Part shown: in pieces, positions 52,500 to 60,531 of the stretch
How positions within the stretch are numbered: the first letter of the stretch is position 1
How the letters are laid out: every line of letters begins with the position of its first letter
Assembly: GCF_002906165.1 (NCBI RefSeq)
Contig: NZ_PPCN01000002.1
Span: forward strand, 62,001-126,000
DNA from: Roseibium marinum
GTDB lineage: Bacteria; Pseudomonadota; Alphaproteobacteria; Rhizobiales; Stappiaceae
DNA length: 64,000 nt
Direction: 5' to 3'
The notes under the pieces: generated by a model
What the model was told of the DNA's origin: nothing
The model's input: the letters and a program-made list of their open reading frames with translations, nothing else
The model's database searches: none
Translations under genes and position numbers: made by a program

Positions 52500-53399
52500 T
52501 CATCCCACTCCGAAAGCACTCATGATTTCTTCGAGGGACTTGGCAGCCTGTTCGCCCTTCTCCGCTTCGCTCCACAGTTCCTCGGCAATCTTCTCGTGAA
52601 GGGTCAATGCCTCCGGCGCCCCTGTGATCAGACCCACACCAATGCGCGTGTTCGGCTGGTCACCGAGCCGGAATGGACTGACCGCAACCAGGGAGCGCGA
52701 TTCCTGCCGGAAGATCTGAAAGCTCGTTGTAGGGATAGGTTCGCGGACCAGACCGATCTGAACGCCTATTTCCGGAGACCGGAACATTCCAAGGATACGT
52801 TCGGTTTCCGCGTAAGCCACCTGGCGTCGCTTTTCGACGGTTTTTGGATCGAGATCGTGTCGGCCGACAACGCCGAAAATGAGAAATCTCTCAATATCCA
52901 TTAGCGAAATGATACTCGCGATGAGAGGCCGGCGCAGATGAAAGGAGGTTTTCCGTTTTTTGAGAATCTCCATCAGAAGGTCGATATCGTTCCTCAGTTC
53001 CACCTTGTCGCCACGGTTCCTGGATATCGATTCCAACAGAGCTTCATAGAGCATGCTGTCGTACTGATCGGAGGTCAGCAAATACGAAACCGGGCTGAAC
53101 ATCCCGATAAGCTGCTGAGATTCCTCCTCTATTTGACGCATCCTTTCGAAAAACGATATCGACGTGCTCAGATATTCAACCTCGACGCCCATCAAGCTTG
53201 TCAGAGAAACACCAAGCACGTCCGCAATGCTTGTCAGCATCTCAATTTTGCGGATCTCGCCTTTTTCCGCACGGTAGAGCGCGGCACGTGAAATTTTTAG
53301 AGTTTTTGCAAGTTGATCGGGGGTCATCCCCTTTCCTAAACGGTGCGCCCTGAGACGTGCACCAATGTCTTGAAAACTCTTTGAACTGGTTAGCGGCAC
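52500..53399 (-). CDS. XRE-type transcriptional regulator with large effector domain
   Basis: A 299-residue protein starting at GTG 53399 after GGGAAGAACGTT. An XRE-type helix-turn-helix (about residues 10-68) has LRAHRLGKGMTPDQLAKTLKISRAALYRAEKGEI. The remaining 230 residues, including EIGVQIGLVREPIPTTSFQIFRQESRSLVAVSPFRLGDQPN, have no motif I recognise; they may sense a metabolite. It lies upstream of the TRAP-pyr operon and its own promoter has a half-site of the shared operator, so it is the best candidate regulator of this locus. Confidence 0.85.
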   Translation of the reverse strand: MPLTSSKSFQDIGARLRAHRLGKGMTPDQLAKTLKISRAALYRAEKGEIRKIEMLTSIADVLGVSLTSLMGVEVEYLSTSISFFERMRQIEEESQQLIGMFSPVSYLLTSDQYDSMLYEALLESISRNRGDKVELRNDIDLLMEILKKRKTSFHLRRPLIASIISLMDIERFLIFGVVGRHDLDPKTVEKRRQVAYAETERILGMFRSPEIGVQIGLVREPIPTTSFQIFRQESRSLVAVSPFRLGDQPNTRIGVGLITGAPEALTLHEKIAEELWSEAEKGEQAAKSLEEIMSAFGVG

Positions 53400-53428
53400 A
53401 ACGTTCTTCCCGATGAAAATATGACCTC

Positions 53429-53469
53429 ATATCAAGCATCCACCGTATATTTGTCAATTCATCTCAAAT
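53429..53469 (-). promoter_or_regulatory. Promoter of the XRE-type regulator with operator half-site
   Basis: On the minus strand TTTGAGATGAA is followed at once by TTGACA (53457-53452), 17 bases, and TGATAT (53434-53429), a near-consensus sigma-70 promoter. The start site is about 25 bases before the GTG. TTTGAGAT resembles the TTGAGAC part of the shared operator, suggesting autoregulation. The rest of 53470-53913 is AT-rich and shows no gene. Confidence 0.65.
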
Positions 53470-53913
53470 AAATTTAAATTAAAAAAACACAGGAGCACAT
53501 AACTGCTCATTGAATGAGCCATTAGTGATACAAGTTGAGCAGTAATAAACTCTCAAGAATTAACTTATCTACCAAATTCAAAATAGGAACAATCATTCCG
53601 AATACGGCAAGGCGCATCGAATTCATCTGATGCTTGTCAAAGCAATCGCATAATTCCAGACAAAATCTCTACACAAAGAACTTTGAAAGCGTCCTGCCAT
53701 CACCAAGAGAGTATGTTCTGAAGTGTCTGCGTCGAACCGCATTCAATATCGGCTGGCCATGGTATCTCGAATATCGTTCAGACCTTCGTACCGGCACGAA
53801 TCCGCCCATCCCACAAACAAGATCAGCACCTTTCGTTCATATGCAATGAACGAACGCGGCCGGCAAGAGGTCCCGTCTGCAGAGGCGGCGGCGACGCAAA
53901 GGGCGGCCGGATC

Positions 53914-54492
53914 TCAGTAAAGCATCCCCGGAGTACCCATGACGGCCGGCGGATTGGAACAGTCGAAGGAGCCGGCCATGGTGTCCGCCGCCTGACGGGC
54001 CAGGACATTGGCGTCCTTGTTGGCCTGCGCGTCGATCCGGGCGATCTGGCAGGTGCCCCCGCCGGGGCGCAATTGGGTGACGATCAGCACGCTGCCGGTC
54101 TTGCCGCTCTCATCCACGCTTGGAAACCACCGCAGGATGGTCGCGAAGGGCACGCCGTCGCGCAACCGCCACTCGAGCGTCTCGTTGACGGTGTTGAAAT
54201 TCGGCAGTGTCTGGCCGGCGGCCGGCTCGTCCGCCGCTGTCGGGCCGAAGGAGACGAACATGCGCAGATCGCCTTCTGCGACATAGACCGGCTGGCCCTT
54301 GTATCCGGCGCATTGCCAGGCGCCGCCGAAAGTTCCCTCTTCCGCGTCGGCCGCGGAAATCTGCGTGCAGGCCTCAAGCCGGATCTTGGTATAGTCGCTG
54401 GCGATACCTGTCGCGGCGGCTTCCGGCACGAAGGGAAAGGCCGTGACGAGGAAGGCGAGACCTAATGCCAAAGAGCGTTGATTATGACTCAT
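53914..54492 (-). CDS. Secreted protein of unknown function
   Basis: A 192-residue protein from ATG 54492; the longer frame upstream to 54894 is not credible. A signal peptide covers about residues 1-27 (LALGLAFLVTAFPFVPEAAATG). The mature part has paired cysteines (EACTQIS, WQCAGYKG, GGTCQIAR, FDCSNP) that could form disulfides, and resembles small alphaproteobacterial envelope proteins without a named domain. It is divergent from ppa by about 400 bases. Confidence 0.7.
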   Translation of the reverse strand: MSHNQRSLALGLAFLVTAFPFVPEAAATGIASDYTKIRLEACTQISAADAEEGTFGGAWQCAGYKGQPVYVAEGDLRMFVSFGPTAADEPAAGQTLPNFNTVNETLEWRLRDGVPFATILRWFPSVDESGKTGSVLIVTQLRPGGGTCQIARIDAQANKDANVLARQAADTMAGSFDCSNPPAVMGTPGMLY

Positions 54493-54893
54493 CTGACCTG
54501 TTTTGGAGGGTTTCCGGCCAGCAGTTCGTCGCAGTGCGATCCGGGGTATCGGACAAGACGTGCGACGCCGTCCGAAAACCTTCCAAAGCCGGCCTCCGGT
54601 GGTCAATTCCCGCCCACCGGACTTCGTTGCGCTGCTTGTCCGGTCAATCAGGTCGTGCTGCGCAACGCGCCTCGCCGGCGACCGGGAATGGACCATCAGA
54701 TGGGTCGTAATCAACACTCTTTGGGATAAAGCTCCCGCCAGTTGAAAGGCAAACCGGCGCATCTGCGCTCCTCCGGACGAATTGACTTGCCGGATAGAGC
54801 CACGATCATCCTTTGGGTGCAATGCAAAATAAAGGACTTGAACTTCTCCGGCGGGATTGCGATAGACCCTGCAACGAAAAACAGGAGTGTGCA

Positions 54894-55439
54894 ATGCGTA
54901 TCGACGCCGTGCCGATTGGCAAGAACCCGCCGGAAGACGTCAACGTCATCATCGAGGTGTCCGTTGGCGGCGAACCGATCAAATACGAAATGGATAAGGA
55001 AGCCGGCGCGATGTATGTCGACCGCTTTCTCTATACTCCGATGCGCTATCCGGGCAATTACGGTTTCGTTCCCCATACCCTGTGCGGCGATGGCGACCCG
55101 ATTGACGTCGTCGTTGCCAACCAGCGCCCGGTTGTGCCCGGCGCGATCATGAACTGCCGTCCGATCGGCGTGCTGCTGATGGAAGACGAGTCCGGCCAGG
55201 ACGAGAAGATCATCGCCGTGCCGTCCCGCAAGCTGACCATGCGCTACGACAACATCAACGACATTGCCGATCTGCCGGACATCACCATGGCCCAGGTCAA
55301 GCACTTCTTCGAACACTACAAGGATCTGGAGCCCGGCAAATGGGTGAAGATCACCGGCATCGAGGGGGCCGAGGCGGCGAAGCGGATGATTACCGAGTCG
55401 ATCGAGCGCGCCCGGGTGGAAGCGGCAGGCAGGCCTTGA
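54894..55439 (+). CDS. ppa: Inorganic pyrophosphatase
   Basis: A 181-residue family I soluble pyrophosphatase from ATG 54894, preceded by [59 protein letters not shown] (the metal-binding Asp cluster) and DDESG-like [14 protein letters not shown] are present. It hydrolyses PPi, pulling biosynthetic reactions forward, including PRPP-transferases such as PyrE. Independent gene. Confidence 0.96.
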   Translation: MRIDAVPIGKNPPEDVNVIIEVSVGGEPIKYEMDKEAGAMYVDRFLYTPMRYPGNYGFVPHTLCGDGDPIDVVVANQRPVVPGAIMNCRPIGVLLMEDESGQDEKIIAVPSRKLTMRYDNINDIADLPDITMAQVKHFFEHYKDLEPGKWVKITGIEGAEAAKRMITESIERARVEAAGRP

Positions 55440-55452
55440 TTTTTTGCAGACT

Positions 55453-55902
55453 TCAATCGAGGCCGCAATCCGCCGCGGCCTCGATCCGTTCCATGTCCTG
55501 ATCCGAAAGCCCGAAATGGTGGCCGATCTCATGGATCAGCACATGGGCGACGACATCTCCCAACGTCTCGTCCATGGCCGCCCAGTAGTCCAGGATGGGT
55601 CTTCTGAACAGCCAGATCCGGTTGGGCAGCCGGCCGGTCCCGGCCACGTCCTCCCCGTCGATCAGGCCGTTTCCCTCAAACAGTCCCAGAAGCTCATGCG
55701 GGTCGTCGATGGACAGCGCATCGAGAACGTCGTCCGGCGCATATTCCGACATATTGATCTGCACATGCCCGCAGCGCAGCAGAAGATCGTCCGGAAGACC
55801 GGCCAGCGTTTCACTCGCCATGACCTCGAAATCGGCAAGGTCGGGAGCCTTCAGCTCTGACCAGTCACTCCGGCTGACCGGATGGATCGACGCCATACTC
55901 AT
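55453..55902 (-). CDS. Zincin-like metallopeptidase family protein
   Basis: A 149-residue protein with the zinc motif LIHEIGHHFGLSD (HExxHxxxxxxD, about residues 121-133), the mark of the DUF1025/minigluzincin-like family. DDVLDALSIDDPHELLGLFEG and RLPNRIWLFRRPILDYW are conserved neighbours. Peptidase activity has not been shown for most members. It converges with ppa, 13 bases apart. Confidence 0.88.
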   Translation of the reverse strand: MSMASIHPVSRSDWSELKAPDLADFEVMASETLAGLPDDLLLRCGHVQINMSEYAPDDVLDALSIDDPHELLGLFEGNGLIDGEDVAGTGRLPNRIWLFRRPILDYWAAMDETLGDVVAHVLIHEIGHHFGLSDQDMERIEAAADCGLD

Positions 55903-55926
55903 TCCTTTGGCCGCTCAAACTTGTCG

Positions 55927-56205
55927 TTATCGGCCTAACACGTAAGTAACAAAAAGATAAACCGCCAGTCCTATCGCAAAAACAAGTCCCAGGCCGCGCC
56001 CGACACGGGTGCCCCACACTTCGATCCGGTCGTCCTCGTCCTTGTCGCCGGCGCTCATGTGGTTCCTGGCCCGGTCGGCCATGCGCACGAAAGTCGACCC
56101 GACGATGGTCTCGCTTTCAGCCTCGACCCGGTCGAGCGCCCGCAAAGCCTCTTCGCGCTGCTTTTCTTTCGGGTGCCCGTTCTCTTGATGCCCTGAACCG
56201 CTCAT
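55927..56205 (-). CDS. Small tail-anchored membrane protein, unknown
   Basis: A 92-residue protein whose ATG overlaps the dsbB stop (ATGA). A charged N-terminal part (about residues 1-65, Glu/Arg rich, likely helical) precedes a single C-terminal membrane helix (LGLVFAIGLAVYLFVTYVL). Coupling to dsbB suggests a shared unit; function unknown. Confidence 0.7.
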   Translation of the reverse strand: MSGSGHQENGHPKEKQREEALRALDRVEAESETIVGSTFVRMADRARNHMSAGDKDEDDRIEVWGTRVGRGLGLVFAIGLAVYLFVTYVLGR

Positions 56206-56729
56206 CCCCCTACACTTACCCTGTTCCGGCGCTGTTTCAACAGCAACGCCGAAATCAGGGCCAGTCCGGCAAGCCCGGCGGAAGCGACGGCATTCCAGCC
56301 CGCGAAGGACAGGCCAAGCATCCGCCAGCTTGCTTCCGTGCAACTGACCACCCGGGTGGACTGCAGCGCCTGCAGCATGTCGGCGGCCTTGGCCGGAGCC
56401 CCGCTGCCGCCGCCACAATCGCCGGGTCCTGCCCAGAACTGCCATTCGGCCCCCGCCTGATAGACCCCGAGACCCGCGCCATAGGCAAACACCGCAGCGG
56501 CCACCAGAAGAATCAGCATGGCGACCCCGGACCGCGCCCGGATCATAACGATCAGCGCCAGGGCCGTCAGAGGCAGGCCGATATAATAGGGAACCCGTTG
56601 TTCGAGGCAGAGCTTGCACGGCACGTAGCCGCCGATCAGCTGAAAGCCCCAGGCCGCCGCGATGACGGCCAGACCGCCGATCAGCGCCAGCCCCGTCAAG
56701 TATTTCGCCAGTCGCTCTGCAGACATCAT
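56202..56729 (-). CDS. dsbB: Disulfide bond formation protein B
   Basis: A 175-residue protein with four membrane helices. The first redox pair is in YVPCKLCLEQRVPYY, next to the quinone-binding Arg, and the second pair (GPGDCGGGS and TRVVSCTEAS) lies in the second periplasmic loop. It reoxidises DsbA using quinone. It follows the YqaA gene by 12 bases. Confidence 0.93.
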   Translation of the reverse strand: MMSAERLAKYLTGLALIGGLAVIAAAWGFQLIGGYVPCKLCLEQRVPYYIGLPLTALALIVMIRARSGVAMLILLVAAAVFAYGAGLGVYQAGAEWQFWAGPGDCGGGSGAPAKAADMLQALQSTRVVSCTEASWRMLGLSFAGWNAVASAGLAGLALISALLLKQRRNRVSVGG

Positions 56730-56741
56730 GGCCCCCGAAAA

Positions 56742-57320
56742 TCAGATATAGCGAAGCAGAATGAACCCGCCGACCAGCAGGACCACGAATATGGTGAACA
56801 TGAGGCCGAGGCGCTTTTCGATAAAGGTCTTGATGGGCGGTCCGAACAGATACAGCAGGCCGGCGACGGCGAAGAAACGGATCCCGCGCGAAACGATGCT
56901 CGCGAAGATGAAGACCGGCAGGCTGAGCCCCGCGACGCCCGAGGCGATGGTGATCACCTTGTATGGAAACGGCGTCAGCCCGGCGATGAAGACGAACCAC
57001 CAGCCATACTGGTTGAAGATGGTCTTGAATTCCGCCAGCCAGTTCATCTTGCCGTAGAAGGTCAGCACCGGCACGGCCACCTGCTCGAACAGGAACATGC
57101 CGATCATATAGCCCAGGATGCCGCCCAGGACCGACGTCAGGGTGCACAGGAAGGCATACCACCAGGCCTTCTCCCGCCGCGCGATCACCATCGGGATCAG
57201 CAGGATATCCGGCGGGATCGGAAACACCGAACTTTCGATAAAGGAAACCGCCCCCAGCGCGACAGGCGCGCGCGGTCCGGCGGCAAGGGACAGGGTCCAG
57301 TCATAAAGACGTCTGATCAT
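56742..57320 (-). CDS. YqaA/DedA-family membrane protein
   Basis: A 192-residue protein from ATG 57320 (preceded by GGGAAGCGCC; the longer frame to 57356 is less likely). ESSVFPIPPDILLIPMVIARREKAW, GGILGYMIGMFLFE and AGLTPFPYKVITIASGVAG are SNARE-associated (DedA/YqaA) signatures. Family members are implicated in lipid-carrier recycling or membrane homeostasis. It opens the YqaA-dsbB-small-protein operon. Confidence 0.9.
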   Translation of the reverse strand: MIRRLYDWTLSLAAGPRAPVALGAVSFIESSVFPIPPDILLIPMVIARREKAWWYAFLCTLTSVLGGILGYMIGMFLFEQVAVPVLTFYGKMNWLAEFKTIFNQYGWWFVFIAGLTPFPYKVITIASGVAGLSLPVFIFASIVSRGIRFFAVAGLLYLFGPPIKTFIEKRLGLMFTIFVVLLVGGFILLRYI

Positions 57321-57615
57321 GGCGCTTCCCATAGCGGGCGCGGCGGGAAAAGTCATCAGGGGAATTCGGGAAAGCTATAAGTCGCTGGCAGTTGTGCCGG
57401 TTTTGGCAAATCTCGAGCCCCAGCAAACCTCCTTTGCTTCGCTCCGCGAAGAACTGGGCGGTCTTTGTAAACCTCTCTCCTCCCGGAGCAGGCGGTTTTT
57501 CTGCGAAGCTCCACTATCTCCTTTTCAAGGTCAGATTGTGTAGCCTGGCAAGAAGCCGCATTGTCGGCAGCCATCTGAGGCGGGGTCGTAATCCTTGACC
57601 GCGCCCGTTGGCAGT

Positions 57616-58500
57616 TTAGGCGACGCTACCGTTACGCGCCTCTTTCATCAGCGCGGACAGAACGGGTGTGCGGGGGACACGATGCGGCATGATCAGACCA
57701 ACCGTCTGCTGCTGCGCCGTGCTTTCAAGGGGAATCAGGGCGAGGTCTTTGCCGCCCGAAAGAAAGTTCGCGATATCTGCGGGCAGAACCGTAACGCAAT
57801 GTCCCGAGGCCACGCTGGCGACCAGTGCGATGATCGAGTTGGACTCGATACAGGTAGCGAGGGGCACCCCGACCTCTTCGAATAGCTGATTGATGATCCG
57901 GCGGTTCTGCATATCCGGTGTCAAAAGGGCTAGCGGCTGACCTTCCAGATCAGACCAGGCAATGCTCGCCTTCTTTGCGAAGGGAGAGGACCGCGCACAG
58001 ACAAGGAGATAGCTTTCGACATAAAGCTCGGCCGTTTCGACCCGGCCCAACGGTTCGTTCGCGAGGTAGGAAATCCCTGCATCGGCCTCGAAATCTTCGA
58101 GCATTTGCAGGATTTCGCGCGAGTTTCGCGACAGGATCGTAAAGCGGACATTGGGGTGGCGTTCCGCGAAGACGGTGCAAAGCCGTCCCGCCCATGTCTG
58201 CGCGGTGGGGATCACGGCCAGACGGACTTCGCCGGAAAGCCCCCGGCGGCTCGACCGCATTTCATCCCGAAGTTGCCTCGCATCGCAGGTGATGCGCTTG
58301 GCCCAGGCGAGCGTCGTCTGCCCCTCAGGCGTCAGCCCCCCGAACCGCGAGCCGCGATGCACGAGTTGAACGCCAAGCTGCTCCTCAAGTTGCTTGATAC
58401 CGGCGGATAAGGTCGGTTGTGCGATGTTCAAACGCTCGGCGGCGCGCCCGAAGTGGCCCTCCTTGGCGAGCGCGATGAACATCTCCAGTTTGTCGAGCAT
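57616..58500 (-). CDS. LysR-family transcriptional regulator
   Basis: A 294-residue LTTR. The helix-turn-helix is GHFGRAAERLNIAQPTLSAGIKQLEEQLG (residues about 15-43); the effector domain starts near residue 90 (GEVRLAVIPTAQTW). It sits downstream of the OFA carrier gene on the same strand, after a terminator. LysR proteins of this sub-branch are often found with formate or oxalate genes. Target not proven; a near-palindrome GTATATCATATAC at 60433-60445 upstream of the carrier is one candidate. Confidence 0.93.
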   Translation of the reverse strand: MLDKLEMFIALAKEGHFGRAAERLNIAQPTLSAGIKQLEEQLGVQLVHRGSRFGGLTPEGQTTLAWAKRITCDARQLRDEMRSSRRGLSGEVRLAVIPTAQTWAGRLCTVFAERHPNVRFTILSRNSREILQMLEDFEADAGISYLANEPLGRVETAELYVESYLLVCARSSPFAKKASIAWSDLEGQPLALLTPDMQNRRIINQLFEEVGVPLATCIESNSIIALVASVASGHCVTVLPADIANFLSGGKDLALIPLESTAQQQTVGLIMPHRVPRTPVLSALMKEARNGSVA

Positions 58501-58557
58501 GATCGAATTCCCCTATCGTGAGAGCGGATTAAAGTCGACCAATCCGAAATGGGGTAA

Positions 58558-58581
58558 AGGGGCGCCTGTAAGGGCGCCCCT
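58558..58581 (-). terminator. Terminator-like hairpin after OFA carrier gene
   Basis: AGGGGCGCC (58558-58566) pairs with GGCGCCCCT (58573-58581); on the minus strand it is followed by TTTACCCC, a short T-run. It begins nine bases after the carrier stop. Confidence 0.75.
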
Positions 58582-58590
58582 CCAAAAGCG

Positions 58591-60312
58591 TCACTCTACG
58601 GGAACGGCCCGCAGCTCCGCTTCATCGTGATGGTGATGCTCCTTCACCGGGCGCATCACCAGGTTGGCGAAGAACGCGACCACCAGCAACGCCGCCATGC
58701 AGTACATGGTGGTGTTGTAGAGGCTCGGCGTCGGGTCGATGGTGCCCGCCGGTGCGATCTCCATCAGCTTGGCGATGGTCACCGTCTTTGCCGCCACCAG
58801 CTGATCAAGCTGGGCGAGCGGCGCGCCGAACTTCTCGGTGAAGGCGGCCGGATTGACCCGGGTGGCCAGATCGTTGATCGCATTGTTCACCGAAAGCTGC
58901 CGCAGCGAGGTGATGGCGAGCGGCCCCAGCACCCCGGCGGTCGACCAGGCGGTCAGCAGCCGGCCGTGGATGCCGCCCACATGCATGGTGCCGAACATAT
59001 CCGCCAGATAGGCCGGGACGGTCGCAAAGCCCCCGCCATACATCGAGAAGATGATCATCGTCGCCGCATAGAAGCCGATCAGATAGATCAGCGCCGGGTT
59101 GGTTGCCACGGCCGAGGCAAAATAGGGGATCGACAGATACAGGACCGTACCCAGCACGAAGAAGCACATATAGGTGGCCTTGCGCCCGATATAGTCGGAG
59201 GCAGACGCCCAGAAGAATCGGCCCACCATGTTGAAGACCGAGATCATCAGGACATAGGTCGAGGCGAAGCTTGCGGTGACCACCAGCGGCATGCCGGTGC
59301 CGAAGATCTCGGACATCATGGTTTTGGCGACACCGATCACGCCGATCCCGGCGGTCACGTTGAAGCACAGCATGATCCAGAGCTGCCAGAATTGCGGCGT
59401 CTTCAGCGCCTGATCGATATGCACGTTCTGCTGCGTGACAAGGCCCGAGGCCACCGGCTTCGGCTCCCAGCCCGCCGGTTTCCAGCCCTCGGCCGGCACG
59501 CGATACTGGAAAGATGCCAGGATCATCACCACGAAATAGACGATGCCCAGCGTCAGGAAGGTCTGCGCCGCGCCGGTGTTGCCGGTGCCGACCACATAGA
59601 CCCCGGCCTCGCCGCCGAAGGGCGCCGCCTGCGCGGCAGTGGCGAGCACCACCTCGACCTTGCCAGCGGCGGTTTCAGCGAACACCCGGCCGCCTTCGAC
59701 CACGGTTGCGACCGCGTCCCGCGCGCCGAGGTAGTCCGGCGCCCTCTGGTAGAGGGTCAGCAGCCAGCCCTTGACCGGGGCCGCGATCATCGCGCCGCCG
59801 CCGAAACCCATGATTGCCATGCCGGTGGCCATGCCCCGGCGGTCAGGAAACCATCGGATCAGTGTCGATACGGGGGAAACATAGCCAAGCCCCAGTCCGC
59901 AGCCGCCGAGCACGCCGTAGCCGAGATAGATCAGCCAGAGTTGATGCGTGGCGATGCCGAAGGAGCCGATCATGAAACCGCCGCCCCAGCAGCACGCCGC
60001 GACCACGCCCACCATGCGCGGACCGACCTCTTCCAGCCATTTACCGGCGAAGGCGGCCGAAAGGCCAAGGAACACGATCGCCACCGAAAAGATCCAGACC
60101 ACGGAACTGAGGCTCCAGTCGTCGGCGGCGGGCGCCACCACGCCGAGCTGGCGGGTCAGCGCCGGATTGAACACCGACCAGGCATAGACCGAGCCGATGC
60201 ACAGATGGATGGCGATGGATGCCGGCGGCACACGCCAACGGTTGAAACCGGGTTCGGCGACGATGTGGCTCTTATACAAGAACCCCAGCGCACCGCTTGC
60301 AGCGTTGCTCAT
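58591..60312 (-). CDS. OFA-family MFS transporter (oxalate/formate antiporter-like)
   Basis: A 573-residue MFS carrier from ATG 60312, after GGGAGGAGAAATA. IHLCIGSVYAWSVFNPAL and GLGLGYVSPVSTLIRWFPDRRGMATG are OFA signatures. It is about 150 residues longer than OxlT. The extra length is a roughly 55-residue loop near residues 235-290 and a roughly 65-residue stretch near 480-545, plus a C-terminal HHHHDE tail. Substrate could be formate, oxalate or another small carboxylate. The DctB/NtrC-like pair upstream probably controls it. Confidence 0.92.
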   Translation of the reverse strand: MSNAASGALGFLYKSHIVAEPGFNRWRVPPASIAIHLCIGSVYAWSVFNPALTRQLGVVAPAADDWSLSSVVWIFSVAIVFLGLSAAFAGKWLEEVGPRMVGVVAACCWGGGFMIGSFGIATHQLWLIYLGYGVLGGCGLGLGYVSPVSTLIRWFPDRRGMATGMAIMGFGGGAMIAAPVKGWLLTLYQRAPDYLGARDAVATVVEGGRVFAETAAGKVEVVLATAAQAAPFGGEAGVYVVGTGNTGAAQTFLTLGIVYFVVMILASFQYRVPAEGWKPAGWEPKPVASGLVTQQNVHIDQALKTPQFWQLWIMLCFNVTAGIGVIGVAKTMMSEIFGTGMPLVVTASFASTYVLMISVFNMVGRFFWASASDYIGRKATYMCFFVLGTVLYLSIPYFASAVATNPALIYLIGFYAATMIIFSMYGGGFATVPAYLADMFGTMHVGGIHGRLLTAWSTAGVLGPLAITSLRQLSVNNAINDLATRVNPAAFTEKFGAPLAQLDQLVAAKTVTIAKLMEIAPAGTIDPTPSLYNTTMYCMAALLVVAFFANLVMRPVKEHHHHDEAELRAVPVE

Positions 60313-60432
60313 TATTTCTCCTCCCTTGAATGCCCTCGGTAAAGCCCCCTCCATGGACCTGACCGAGACATGCAGTCGCATGCAGCACAAGCAAAGCCCG
60401 TGTGGACCTTGCGCTGTCAAGGCAAAATTATT

Positions 60433-60445
60433 ATGTATATCATAT
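60433..60445. promoter_or_regulatory. Near-palindrome GTATATCATATAC
   Basis: A near-perfect palindrome about 120 bases upstream of the OFA carrier ATG, in an AT-rich patch within GC-rich DNA. It could be a binding site for the neighbouring LysR protein or a GntR-type regulator; no direct proof. Confidence 0.35.
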
Positions 60446-60515
60446 ACTTAGTGGAAATTCTGTCCGACTTTACACCCAATTTTCAGGCAGATTGCGTCAA
60501 TCTATCCGGCGACCC

Positions 60516-60531
60516 TGCAACCGGCACGCCT
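60516..60531 (-). promoter_or_regulatory. Candidate sigma-54 promoter of the OFA carrier
   Basis: On the minus strand AGGCGTGCCGGTTGCA keeps the -24 GG, the -12 TTGCA and the exact 12-base G-to-G spacing of sigma-54 promoters, with two mismatches in the -24 box. It overlaps the kinase stop codon and gives a leader of about 190 bases. The adjacent NtrC-type activator makes a sigma-54 promoter here plausible. Confidence 0.45.

Noticed and set aside
53634-53849. 71-residue open frame near the island end
   Set aside because: No ribosome site, no similarity I recognise, and atypical composition.
53914-54894. Long N-terminal extension of the secreted protein
   Set aside because: The upstream part is basic and low in structure, overlaps the ppa upstream region, and a normal signal peptide begins at ATG 54492.
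58627-60342. 571-residue open frame on the plus strand
   Set aside because: It is the antisense shadow of the OFA carrier gene; its composition (His, Arg, Asp rich) is typical of an antisense frame of GC-rich DNA and it has no recognisable domain.
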